From Rhodospirillaceae bacterium (lineage in GTDB: Bacteria > Pseudomonadota > Alphaproteobacteria > Thalassobaculales > Thalassobaculaceae), in assembly GCA_002730675.1 (NCBI GenBank), contig PCAV01000058.1:1-14672 (forward strand): a DNA stretch of 14,672 bases, written 5' to 3'. A model generated the notes under the pieces. It had not been told where the DNA came from, ran no database searches, and worked only from the letters and a program-made list of their open reading frames with translations. Position 1 is the stretch's first letter; every line of letters begins with the position of its first letter. Shown one piece after another: positions 6,979 through 13,822 of the stretch. A program made the position numbers and the translations under genes.

Positions 6979-8373
6979 ATGACTAGAGAACACGCACTTA
7001 AAAATGCCATAGCGTATTTCGATGATGGGCACTTTCTTGATGATCTGAAAAGACGAGTTGCCATAAAAACGGAGAGTCAAATCTATGAAAGCCGAAAAGC
7101 TGACATGACGGAATACATGGATGAGATGATTAAAACTTTTCAAGAATTAGGCTATGAGACGGAGGTTTTTGAAAATCCGAGTTCAAAGGCAGGTCCAATT
7201 TTTTTTGGTAGCAGACATGAAAACTCAAATAATAAAACCGTTCTAACTTATGGACACGGAGATGTTATTCGAGGGCAAGAGGAACGCTGGGAGCCGGATT
7301 TAGTTCCTTGGGAGCTAAAGGTACAAAACAACAAGATTTACGGTCGCGGCACAGCCGATAATAAAGGCCAACACACTGTAAATATAGGTGCGCTAAAGAG
7401 CATACTGGAAACCAGAGGTTGTCTTGGCTTTAATTCAAAGATTTTAATAGAAACCGGAGAGGAATCAGGATCCCCAGGATTAGCAGACTTTGCAAAACAA
7501 CAAAAAGAACTTTTAGCTTCCGACGTTTTAATTTCATCTGACGGACCAAGACTGCAGCCAGAACGACCAACATTATTTATGGGCTCCAGAGGAAGTATTG
7601 TATTTGATATAGAAGTAAACCTAAGAAACGGCGCGCATCATTCGGGAAACTGGGGAGGCCTAATAGCTAATCCCGCCTTAATTTTATCTAATGCTTTATC
7701 AGTTATTGCTGATAAACGCGGCCAAATACAAATTCCCGAGTGGCGCCCAAAAACTCTTACAAATTCTGTGAGAATGGCACTTGCCGATTGTGAGGTAGAT
7801 GGTGGTGAGGAAGGTCCAAGAGTAGAACAAGGCTGGGGTGAAAAAAACCTGACACCCGCGGAGCGAGTGTTTGGATGGAATAGTTTTGAAATCTTGGCTT
7901 TCACAGCCGGAATTCCCGAAAGACCTGTTAACGCAATACCTGGAAATGCAAAGGCAAGATGTCAATTGCGGTTTGTCGTAGGAACCGAAGTGGATGATAT
8001 CCTTCCAGCTTTAGTTCGACATCTTGAAAAGAACGGTTTCTCTAACGTTACGGTCACGCCAGCTGATCGTGGTGTTATGCAGGCGACTAGACTTGATCCC
8101 GATAGTCCATGGGTAAAATGGGCCGCGAATTCTATTCAAGAAACTACAAAGAAAAAACCTGCTATCCTCCCTAACTTGGGTGGTGGATTACCGAACGACG
8201 TGTTTAGTGAAATTTTAGGATTACCGACACTTTGGGTTCCGCATAGCTACGCATCTTGTTCTCAGCATGCGCCGAATGAACATATGCTCCCGGAAATAGC
8301 ACGAGAGGGCTTAGAAATAATGGCCGGGTTATTTTGGGATATTGGTTTGGAAGACTTTGAAATCGGCACATAA
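6979..8373 (+). CDS. M20-family metallopeptidase/amidohydrolase
   Basis: The 464-residue protein has the complete two-zinc site of the M20 (DapE/ArgE/carboxypeptidase) clan: GHGD (H93, with D95), GRGTADNKG (D127 bridging), ETGEES (catalytic E161 and metal E162), SSDGPR (D188) and SQHAPNEH (H430). The insert between D188 and H430 contains the dimerisation domain, including the histidine-bearing GAHHSGNWGG. The length fits the longer dipeptidase-like M20 group rather than the about 375-residue DapE. It cleaves an amide bond in a small peptide, N-acyl or N-carbamoyl amino acid; the substrate is not readable. ATG 6979 has AGGAT about 8 nt upstream. Its place between pxpA and a racemase-like gene suggests it supplies or uses an amino-acid derivative in the same pathway. 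Confidence 0.92.
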   Translation: MTREHALKNAIAYFDDGHFLDDLKRRVAIKTESQIYESRKADMTEYMDEMIKTFQELGYETEVFENPSSKAGPIFFGSRHENSNNKTVLTYGHGDVIRGQEERWEPDLVPWELKVQNNKIYGRGTADNKGQHTVNIGALKSILETRGCLGFNSKILIETGEESGSPGLADFAKQQKELLASDVLISSDGPRLQPERPTLFMGSRGSIVFDIEVNLRNGAHHSGNWGGLIANPALILSNALSVIADKRGQIQIPEWRPKTLTNSVRMALADCEVDGGEEGPRVEQGWGEKNLTPAERVFGWNSFEILAFTAGIPERPVNAIPGNAKARCQLRFVVGTEVDDILPALVRHLEKNGFSNVTVTPADRGVMQATRLDPDSPWVKWAANSIQETTKKKPAILPNLGGGLPNDVFSEILGLPTLWVPHSYASCSQHAPNEHMLPEIAREGLEIMAGLFWDIGLEDFEIGT

Positions 8374-8435
8374 AAATAATTTAGTTCCCAAAACTACAAC
8401 AATTTAAAAACAATACACTACACGAGGAAATTACT

Positions 8436-9179
8436 ATGGTGGATCAACGAGGATGGAAGCTTAGAGTGGGAGCAGTCATACCATCCACTAACACCATTGT
8501 TCAACCAGACTTTGATGACCTTAGGTTAGATGGTATCACCAATCATGTTGCAAGAATTGGTATTTCAAATATCGACATAAAAACAGACGATGACTTTGAT
8601 AAGCTAGTGCGTTTAAGTGAAGCTGATCTAGTCGCAGCGGTAGACCGAATTTTAACGGCTGATCCGGAGATTCTTGTTGTCGGGATGTCTTCGTTAATTG
8701 TATGGGACGGCTACGATGCCTCCTGTAAGCGGAAGGCGATGCTGGAGCAAAGAAGTAAGTTACCGGTAACCGGTGGTTCATTTGCTGTAGCCGAGGCATT
8801 AAACAAATTTGGCGCTAAGACGATCGGTATAATATCCCCATACATGCCAATAGCAAATAAACATATAAGCCAATTCTTTACCGACATTGGGTTCGAAGTC
8901 AAAAACTTTATAGGCTTGCAATGTCCCAGTCCTGTTGAGATATCTCACGTAACGCCCGATCAACTCTCCGAAGCACTCGATCAGGTGGACGAGACAGATA
9001 TTGATGCATTAGTTCAGTTTGGAACGAACCTTCACTTCATGGAACAGGCAGCTTTGGAGGAGGAAAAAAGGAAGAAGCCTGTCATCTCAATTAACTCCGC
9101 TAGCTATTGGCACGCGCTGCGGTTAAAGAATATTGAAACGCGTTATAAAAACTATGGTCGTTTGTTAGCAGAGTTTTAG
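8436..9179 (+). CDS. Asp/Glu racemase-superfamily protein (maleate isomerase/AMDase-like), catalytic Cys absent
   Basis: The 247-residue protein has the two-half Asp/Glu racemase fold in the maleate isomerase/arylmalonate decarboxylase branch: VGAVIPSTNTIVQPDF at the N-terminus, LVVGMSSLIVWDG at the first active-site loop, TGGSFAVAEAL and KTIGIISPYMP at the start of the second half, VQFGTNL at the second active-site loop, then SINSASYWHALR. In maleate isomerases each loop carries a catalytic cysteine and AMDase keeps the second. Aligning by eye, the positions here are M84 (or neighbouring S85) and F195. The only cysteines, C97 and C163, are elsewhere. The reaction is therefore unknown; an isomerase, decarboxylase or binding role is possible. 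ATG 8436 has a good GAGGAA Shine-Dalgarno 6 nt upstream. It is 62 nt after the M20 gene and ends 9 nt from the convergent MaoC gene. Confidence 0.85.
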   Translation: MVDQRGWKLRVGAVIPSTNTIVQPDFDDLRLDGITNHVARIGISNIDIKTDDDFDKLVRLSEADLVAAVDRILTADPEILVVGMSSLIVWDGYDASCKRKAMLEQRSKLPVTGGSFAVAEALNKFGAKTIGIISPYMPIANKHISQFFTDIGFEVKNFIGLQCPSPVEISHVTPDQLSEALDQVDETDIDALVQFGTNLHFMEQAALEEEKRKKPVISINSASYWHALRLKNIETRYKNYGRLLAEF

Positions 9180-9188
9180 GTTTATATT

Positions 9189-9665
9189 TTAGTTAAGGTA
9201 AAGTGCAATAGATTCCGCAACGCAGGCAGGCTTCTCTTCACCCTCTATTTCAACAACGGTGCTATATAAAACTTTTACCGTCGTATCATTTATGCGTTCC
9301 GCATTACGCAAACTTACCTTTCCCCTGACCCTTTTGCCAGCTTTGACGGGAGCCATAAACCTTACCTTATCGAGCCCATAGTTTATTCCAGCTGTCCGAG
9401 GTAAATACTCTATTGTATTAGAGATAAGCATTGGGACAAGCGACAGAGTTAAATGACCATGTGCAATCGGCGCTCCGTAGGGCGACTCGTTTGTTGCACG
9501 ATCGACATCCACGTGGATCCATTGATGATCACCAGTTGCTTCTGCAAATGTATTAATTTGCCCTTGATCAACTGTATGCCAAGGACTTATGCCAAGCTCG
9601 TTCCCGATTTCATTTTTCAACGCTTCAAAAGTTTCAAATTTACGTCGTTCCACTTTTTCATTCAT
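9189..9665 (-). CDS. MaoC-family (R)-specific enoyl-CoA hydratase-like protein
   Basis: The 158-residue hot-dog-fold protein carries the MaoC hydratase motif FAEATGDHQWIHVD, with the Asp/His pair D46 and H51, followed by PIAHGHLTLSL, the second conserved stretch. The remaining strands (GINYGLDKVRFMAPVKAGKRVRG) are typical of the NodN/MaoC group. It likely adds water to a trans-2-enoyl-CoA or a related acyl-CoA in the cytoplasm; chain length cannot be told. Its ATG overlaps the TGA of the upstream MDR gene as ATGA, and GGAGG sits about 10 nt before the start within the end of that gene, so the two are translationally coupled. It converges with the racemase-like gene. Confidence 0.9.
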   Translation of the reverse strand: MNEKVERRKFETFEALKNEIGNELGISPWHTVDQGQINTFAEATGDHQWIHVDVDRATNESPYGAPIAHGHLTLSLVPMLISNTIEYLPRTAGINYGLDKVRFMAPVKAGKRVRGKVSLRNAERINDTTVKVLYSTVVEIEGEEKPACVAESIALYLN

Positions 9666-10693
9666 CTCGTGGGATCCTCCGAAGTTCTAACTATTAATTT
9701 CCCAAAATTTTTGCCCTTTAAGAGGCCCATAAAGGCTTCCGGGGCGTTTTCCAAGCCATCTACAAAATCCTCTTTATAAACTATTTCTCCCGATTTTATC
9801 CAAGAACTCATGTCTTTTTCAAATTCAGGGAACCGATCCCAGCGTTCGGTAATTATGAAGCCCTGTAATTTAAGGCGGTTTGTAAGTATGGAACGAGTAA
9901 GTTTTGGGAGTAGGTTAGGCCCAGGGAAATTCCCCACATGACTATACCTTGAGATAAGGCCGCATACCGGAATACGCGCAAATGAATTTACAAGCGGTAA
10001 TACAGCTTCAAAGACTTTACCTCCCACATTCTCAAAGTAAACGTCAACTCCGTCTTTACAAACGTTAGCCAATTCACTTTCCAAATCATCACTTAAATGA
10101 CTTAGACAATGATCAAAGCCTAATTCGTTAACAACATAATCACACTTTTCTTGGGATCCAGCCACTCCTACAACTTTGCAACCTTTTAATTTACCAATCT
10201 GACCAACAACAGCACCAACTGCACCAGAAGCGGCAGAAACGACAAGTGTATCACCTGCCTTGGGTTCACCAATGTCTAATAGTCCGACATAAGCTGTCAT
10301 TCCAGGCATTCCCAGAATTCCAATAGCAGTAGAAATTGGCGCAATTGTTGGGTCAATTTTCCTCACACCAGCCCCATCGGAGATGATATGAGTTCGCCAG
10401 CCAAACATTCCAGTCACAATATCACCCTCTTTGAAGCGAGCGTTTTTACTTTCCATTACCTCTGCAACAGTGCCTGCTCCCATAACGTCCCCTATCGCCA
10501 CAGGTACGGCATAAGACTTAGCGTCATCCATCCGTCCTCGCATGTATGGATCAAGGGATTGGTAAATAATGCGACAAAGCATTTCGCCATCACCGACAGG
10601 TGGCAAGTCAACAGTTACAACTCGAAAATCACTATGTTTCGGATCTCCAATTGGCCGAGCTGCCAATTCTATTTGGGTACACTTTATTGCCAT
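9662..10693 (-). CDS. NADP-dependent medium-chain oxidoreductase (YfmJ/CurA/PTGR-like MDR)
   Basis: The 343-residue protein is a zinc-free medium-chain dehydrogenase/reductase of the leukotriene B4 dehydrogenase-like group. Evidence: QSLDPYMRGRMDD near residues 45-57, GDIVTGMFGWRTH (about 94-106), LGMPGMTAYVGLLDIG, the dinucleotide-binding loop VVSAASGAVGAVVGQIG followed by GVAGS, VYFENVGGKVFEAVLPL, FIITERWDRFPEF and a C-terminal GKNFGKLIVR. Such enzymes use NADPH to reduce the C=C bond of enones and enals, or quinones. The frame opens at GTG 10705, but that GTG forms part of GTGGAG, the Shine-Dalgarno of ATG 10693, so the ATG is the start. It is followed by and overlaps maoC. The same MDR plus MaoC pairing could reduce or hydrate one acyl or enone substrate, but this is inference. 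Confidence 0.92.
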   Translation of the reverse strand: MAIKCTQIELAARPIGDPKHSDFRVVTVDLPPVGDGEMLCRIIYQSLDPYMRGRMDDAKSYAVPVAIGDVMGAGTVAEVMESKNARFKEGDIVTGMFGWRTHIISDGAGVRKIDPTIAPISTAIGILGMPGMTAYVGLLDIGEPKAGDTLVVSAASGAVGAVVGQIGKLKGCKVVGVAGSQEKCDYVVNELGFDHCLSHLSDDLESELANVCKDGVDVYFENVGGKVFEAVLPLVNSFARIPVCGLISRYSHVGNFPGPNLLPKLTRSILTNRLKLQGFIITERWDRFPEFEKDMSSWIKSGEIVYKEDFVDGLENAPEAFMGLLKGKNFGKLIVRTSEDPTR

Positions 10694-11001
10694 AAGAAAC
10701 TCCACGAAACAGAAAAACCTCTAATTTCAAGTAACTCATTTTCTACGCCTTTTAAAGGACAAAAACAAAAACACCACCATGAAGTGGATTTTTGGCGACA
10801 TAAGTAACCGCTGGGCCGTTTGGGAAAATGCTCTGCTAAGTAAAATGCTTTCTAGAAGCATAATCATACTTATACTTGCCGTACGTTGTCATTTTTGCCA
10901 ACGGTAATTCTATTTGCAATCTGATGGTGTGCTTTTCTAAAACGGGGCGGCCTTAATAAAACGAAGTATATTGAGTAACCTAAAGCAAAAGCAAATTTGC
11001 T
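10694..11001. other. Gene-free 308-nt gap between the MDR and RidA-family genes
   Basis: I see no coding region here: all frames have frequent stops and no fragment resembles a known family. The part next to 10693 must hold the leader and promoter of the MDR-maoC pair; a weak TTGTTT...TAGAAA pair on the minus strand is possible but not convincing. Two direct copies of AAAATGCT lie at 10825-10832 and 10842-10849, 17 nt apart. A 9-bp hairpin occurs at the right end, listed separately. The left part has an A-rich run on the plus strand (10759-10777). Confidence 0.6.
10700..10703 (-). promoter_or_regulatory. Ribosome binding site GGAG deciding the MDR start
   Basis: GGAG on the minus strand lies 6 nt upstream of ATG 10693. 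The in-frame GTG at 10703-10705 overlaps this site and would remove any upstream Shine-Dalgarno, so it is rejected as the start. Confidence 0.65.
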
Positions 11002-11004
11002 TTA
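10981..11004. repeat. 9-bp inverted repeat over the RidA-family gene stop codon
   Basis: TAAAGCAAA (10981-10989) and TTTGCTTTA (10996-11004) are perfect inverted copies with a 6-nt loop, and the right arm contains the stop codon of the RidA-family gene. It is AT-rich with only two G-C pairs per arm and has no T-tract after it on the minus strand, so as an intrinsic terminator it is weak. It may instead stabilise the mRNA 3' end, or be chance. Confidence 0.45.
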
Positions 11005-11400
11005 ACGAACGCCTTTTCCTATGTGAGCGATACCCTCTATCTCTACATATATATTTGGCGCTGCAAGTTTTGAAACCTCAACTAAAGAACAGGTAGGGAA
11101 ATCACCCTTAAAAAATTCAGCCCTTGCCTGCCAGACCTGCTTGTTATTTTCGATGCGAGTAACAAAAATAGTTAACTTGGTGAAGTCCGACATCTTTCCG
11201 CCAGCAGCTTCTATCAGGGCTTTGTGTTTTTCGAATATGATTTTGGTTTGCTCATATTCATCCATCCCATCAATTGTTACGCCATCGGCATTTCGTGCAG
11301 TAAGACCGGCAATATATGCTATACCATCGCAAACAATGCAGTTCGACCAGAGTTCAGGTGCGGGTTCTGCAACTTTTGGGCTAGTAAATCGCTTAATCAT
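11002..11400 (-). CDS. RidA (YjgF/UK114)-family protein lacking the catalytic arginine
   Basis: The 132-residue protein has the chorismate-mutase-like Rid fold: an N-terminal strand, AYIAGLTARNADG (about 28-40), the helix YEQTKIIFEKHKALIEAAGG (49-68), KLTIFVTRIE and the C-terminal VEVSKLAAPNIYVEIEGIAHIG. In the deaminating RidA group the last motif reads like PARSxVEV, with an arginine that binds the imine carboxylate; here it is FPTCSLVEV, with Cys104 in that place. This points to one of the Rid subfamilies without proven 2-imine deaminase activity, often found in catabolic clusters. It is transcribed leftward and diverges from the cyclase gene across 151 nt. No clear Shine-Dalgarno precedes ATG 11400. 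The Rid fold is secure; the role is not. Confidence 0.9.
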   Translation of the reverse strand: MIKRFTSPKVAEPAPELWSNCIVCDGIAYIAGLTARNADGVTIDGMDEYEQTKIIFEKHKALIEAAGGKMSDFTKLTIFVTRIENNKQVWQARAEFFKGDFPTCSLVEVSKLAAPNIYVEIEGIAHIGKGVR

Positions 11401-11484
11401 CTAACAACTGTATCTAACCCTATCTAATCGATCAAACCTTTTTCAAAACGTATAAGTGCGAGCCATGCTTTGAAGGTTAATAAC

Positions 11485-11513
11485 TTAACTTGAGTCCATG
11501 ATCCTGTTAAGAT
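11485..11513 (+). promoter_or_regulatory. Sigma70-like promoter for the cyclase-family gene
   Basis: TTAACT (11485-11490) and TAAGAT (11508-11513) are spaced by 17 nt, and a TGn extension (11505-11507) precedes the -10. Each hexamer matches 4 of 6 consensus bases. Transcription would start near 11520, about 30 nt before ATG 11552. It was assigned by eye. Confidence 0.45.
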
Positions 11514-11551
11514 GACAGCAATAAAGAATATTTTTATTTGGAAACCTGATT

Positions 11552-12238
11552 ATGCCTCTGATAGATCTAAGCCGTACAATAGAGCACCGAACTCCAGCTC
11601 ATCCATCACATCCTCCGGTTATAATGACCGTTTGGAATGATCATAAGGAGATTAAAAAGGCTGGTAAAACGTCATTCTCATCGAAATCCTTGAGTTTGTC
11701 TTTGAGTGACCATTCCACTACTCATGTCGATGCACCCTGCCATTTCAACCCAGCAAAAGATGCGCCCTCAATTGATGAGGTACCCCTTGAAGATTTTTAT
11801 ACGGAAGCGATTTGCCTCGATCTTTCAAATGTTCCACTTAAACACCAAATAACGGTTTCCGAAATGGAGCAGGCTTTGGGTAAGTCGCGTCAGGAAATCA
11901 AACCACGTGATACTGTTTTGATTTATATGGCGGTCAATGAAAGGCTATTTGGAAAACCAGAATATCTGCATGATTTTCCTGGTTTACATATCGACGCAGT
12001 GCATTGGCTTGCCGATAAAGGAATTGTAATGTTTGGTGTTGAAGCAATAAGTCCCGCACCTGAAGGTGAGCCAAATTTCAAGGCGCACATGGCATGCGCG
12101 GAAAGGGGAATAACGCATATGGAAGGCTTAATGAATCTCGATCAACTTATTGACAAAGGTCGTTTTCAATTCATCGGGTTCCCCCTTAAAATAAAAGGTG
12201 GTACTGGAAGTCCTATTCGCGCTGTGGCCGTTGTATAG
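11552..12238 (+). CDS. Cyclase-family (kynurenine formamidase-like) hydrolase
   Basis: The 228-residue protein starts with IDLSRTIEHRTPAHPSHPP and carries the metal motif HSTTHVDAPCHF (H54, H58, D60, H64), the HxxxHxDxxxH signature of the putative cyclase/KynB family, then DTVLIY, HWLADKGIVMFGVEAISPA and a C-terminal FIGFPLKIKGGTGSPIRA. Family members are metal-dependent amide or ester hydrolases: kynurenine formamidase, isatin hydrolase and cyclic-imide-related enzymes. No other kynurenine-pathway gene is in the window, so the KynB name is not used. A GGAAA about 8 nt before ATG 11552 can act as Shine-Dalgarno. The gene diverges from the RidA-family gene and ends 9 nt from the convergent transporter gene. 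Confidence 0.9.
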   Translation: MPLIDLSRTIEHRTPAHPSHPPVIMTVWNDHKEIKKAGKTSFSSKSLSLSLSDHSTTHVDAPCHFNPAKDAPSIDEVPLEDFYTEAICLDLSNVPLKHQITVSEMEQALGKSRQEIKPRDTVLIYMAVNERLFGKPEYLHDFPGLHIDAVHWLADKGIVMFGVEAISPAPEGEPNFKAHMACAERGITHMEGLMNLDQLIDKGRFQFIGFPLKIKGGTGSPIRAVAVV

Positions 12239-12247
12239 TGCTAAAAG

Positions 12248-13768
12248 CTACGGTTCCTTTTGAGGCAAACGCATAAATATAGCAAGCGGTGCTGCTAGAA
12301 ACGCAGCGAGCGCCATTAAGTGAAAAGAATTGATATAACCAATCATACTCGCCTGACGCAATATTTCCCCCGACACCTGATGTAAACCGAGCAAACCATC
12401 CGGCATCCAATTGCTCGGCAGTGAAGGGATACTTTGGCCCTTGTAAAATAACGATAAATTCTCGGATATATTCGAATAACTTTGGGAAGTCGATCTAAGC
12501 AATACAAGTACAGACAGGGAAATAAAAATACTTGAACCAAAATTTCGCATTAATGTAAAAATTGTGGTTCCTTCCGTGATTTGCTTTTTAGGCAAAGTAG
12601 CAAAAGCAAGAATAGCCATAGGTGTGAAAGCAATACTCTGCCCGAAGCCGAGTAAAATATTTGTCCAGATGATATCAAAATTAGTCAGATTGATGTCAAA
12701 CTGTGCCATCATGTAGCTGGCGAAGGCTTGAATGAGTAACCCAATGCTTAGTGAAACTCTTGGTAAGGATTTAGTAAGTGGAATTATCACTAGAAACGCA
12801 ATCCAGTTTCCAAATCCTCTGGAACCCACCAATATTCCAATGAGGCTATCTGGATACCCTCGCAGATCATGCAATAAACTCGGAAACAACACCAAGCCTG
12901 TGAATGCTAATGTTCCCATTATGAAAGAAATAATGGTACCTAAACTAAAATTTTTATCCAAAAATATCCGAAGGTTAACGAAAGGACTTTTTGAAAAAAA
13001 ACAATGCACTAAAAATACCCAAAACGACAATAAACCAATGACTGTAAGAAATGTTATGACGTGAGAATCAAACCAATCAAGTCTATGACCTCTATCAAAA
13101 ATTAGTTGCAATGCAATAATCGCTAGTGACAAAGCAAGAAAGCCAATCCAATCAAAGTGATTCCGTTCGCCTCTATTATAACTTGATAAAGCGAACCAAA
13201 TGCAGGCAAGAGTGACAGCACCGACCGGGACTAAGATAAAAAAAGCTGCTCGCCAGTCATATAGTTCTGCCATCATACTTCCTATAACTGGCCCAACAAC
13301 CGGGCCAAAAACGGCACCTACTCCCCACAAAACAATGGCAGTTGGTTGAAGATGCTTTGGAAAACTAGAAAGTATTATAGCTTGCCCGAGGGGCATAATG
13401 GGTGCTCCAAAGATACCCTGTCCAATCCGAAAAAGTATCAAGGTTTCTAAATTCGGTGCAACAGCACACAAAAAAGAGCTAATCGTAAAGCCGAGAACCG
13501 TCCCAAACATAAGGGTACGCCAACCTAACCGGCCCGCTAGCCAACCAGTTAGTGGGGTGGCCACGGCAGCCGCAACAAGATTTAATGTGATTGACCAAGA
13601 TGCTTCATCTTGACTAACGGACATTGTCCCTCGGATTTGGGGTAGTACCACATTAGCAATGGTTATGGTCATGCCAAACAGCATGTTTGATAGTTGAACC
13701 ATCAAAAGTATTAGCCAAAGCTTTAGGCCAATTTGAAATATATTCTTCGGAGCGCTCGACCCACTCAT
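12248..13768 (-). CDS. DHA2/EmrB-type MFS transporter, about 14 transmembrane helices
   Basis: The 506-residue protein is a long, hydrophobic inner-membrane carrier of the size of 14-helix DHA2 exporters. It has the first-helix pattern ITIANVVLPQIRG, ASWSITLNLVAAAV, motif A GWLAGRLGWRTL (about residues 75-86), RIGQGIFGAPIMPLGQAII and the antiporter motif C GAVFGPVVGPVIGS (about 150-163). The acidic residue that usually sits in helix 1 of EmrB-like proteins (LDxTIxNxALP) is Gly here (LFGMTITIANVVLP). Proton-driven export of a small amphipathic or toxic compound is the family expectation. No EmrA-like adaptor is present. AAGG precedes ATG 13768 at about 8 nt. It lies 54 nt downstream of the HyuB gene on the same strand, so the two may be cotranscribed, which would make the substrate related to the HyuB pathway; this is inference. 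Confidence 0.92.
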   Translation of the reverse strand: MSGSSAPKNIFQIGLKLWLILLMVQLSNMLFGMTITIANVVLPQIRGTMSVSQDEASWSITLNLVAAAVATPLTGWLAGRLGWRTLMFGTVLGFTISSFLCAVAPNLETLILFRIGQGIFGAPIMPLGQAIILSSFPKHLQPTAIVLWGVGAVFGPVVGPVIGSMMAELYDWRAAFFILVPVGAVTLACIWFALSSYNRGERNHFDWIGFLALSLAIIALQLIFDRGHRLDWFDSHVITFLTVIGLLSFWVFLVHCFFSKSPFVNLRIFLDKNFSLGTIISFIMGTLAFTGLVLFPSLLHDLRGYPDSLIGILVGSRGFGNWIAFLVIIPLTKSLPRVSLSIGLLIQAFASYMMAQFDINLTNFDIIWTNILLGFGQSIAFTPMAILAFATLPKKQITEGTTIFTLMRNFGSSIFISLSVLVLLRSTSQSYSNISENLSLFYKGQSIPSLPSNWMPDGLLGLHQVSGEILRQASMIGYINSFHLMALAAFLAAPLAIFMRLPQKEP

Positions 13769-13822
13769 AAAATAACTACCTTAATTTGAGCAAGGCTGAG
13801 TCTTGTGATCTAAAACTAGTAC

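Noticed and set aside
9453..9779. Plus-strand 108-codon open frame
   Set aside because: It is antisense to the MaoC/MDR junction, with no recognisable domain.
10388..10807. Plus-strand 139-codon open frame
   Set aside because: It is antisense to the well-supported MDR gene and resembles no family.
10750..10870. Possible small gene or transposase remnant in the gap right of the MDR gene
   Set aside because: Short open stretches exist on the minus strand but none has a start with a Shine-Dalgarno or resembles a known protein.
11483..11496. Shared string ACTTAACTTGAGT near 11484 and near 13821 as a repeated regulatory site
   Set aside because: About one 13-base match is expected by chance in a window of this size, and the second copy is at a gene end, covering the HyuB stop codon.
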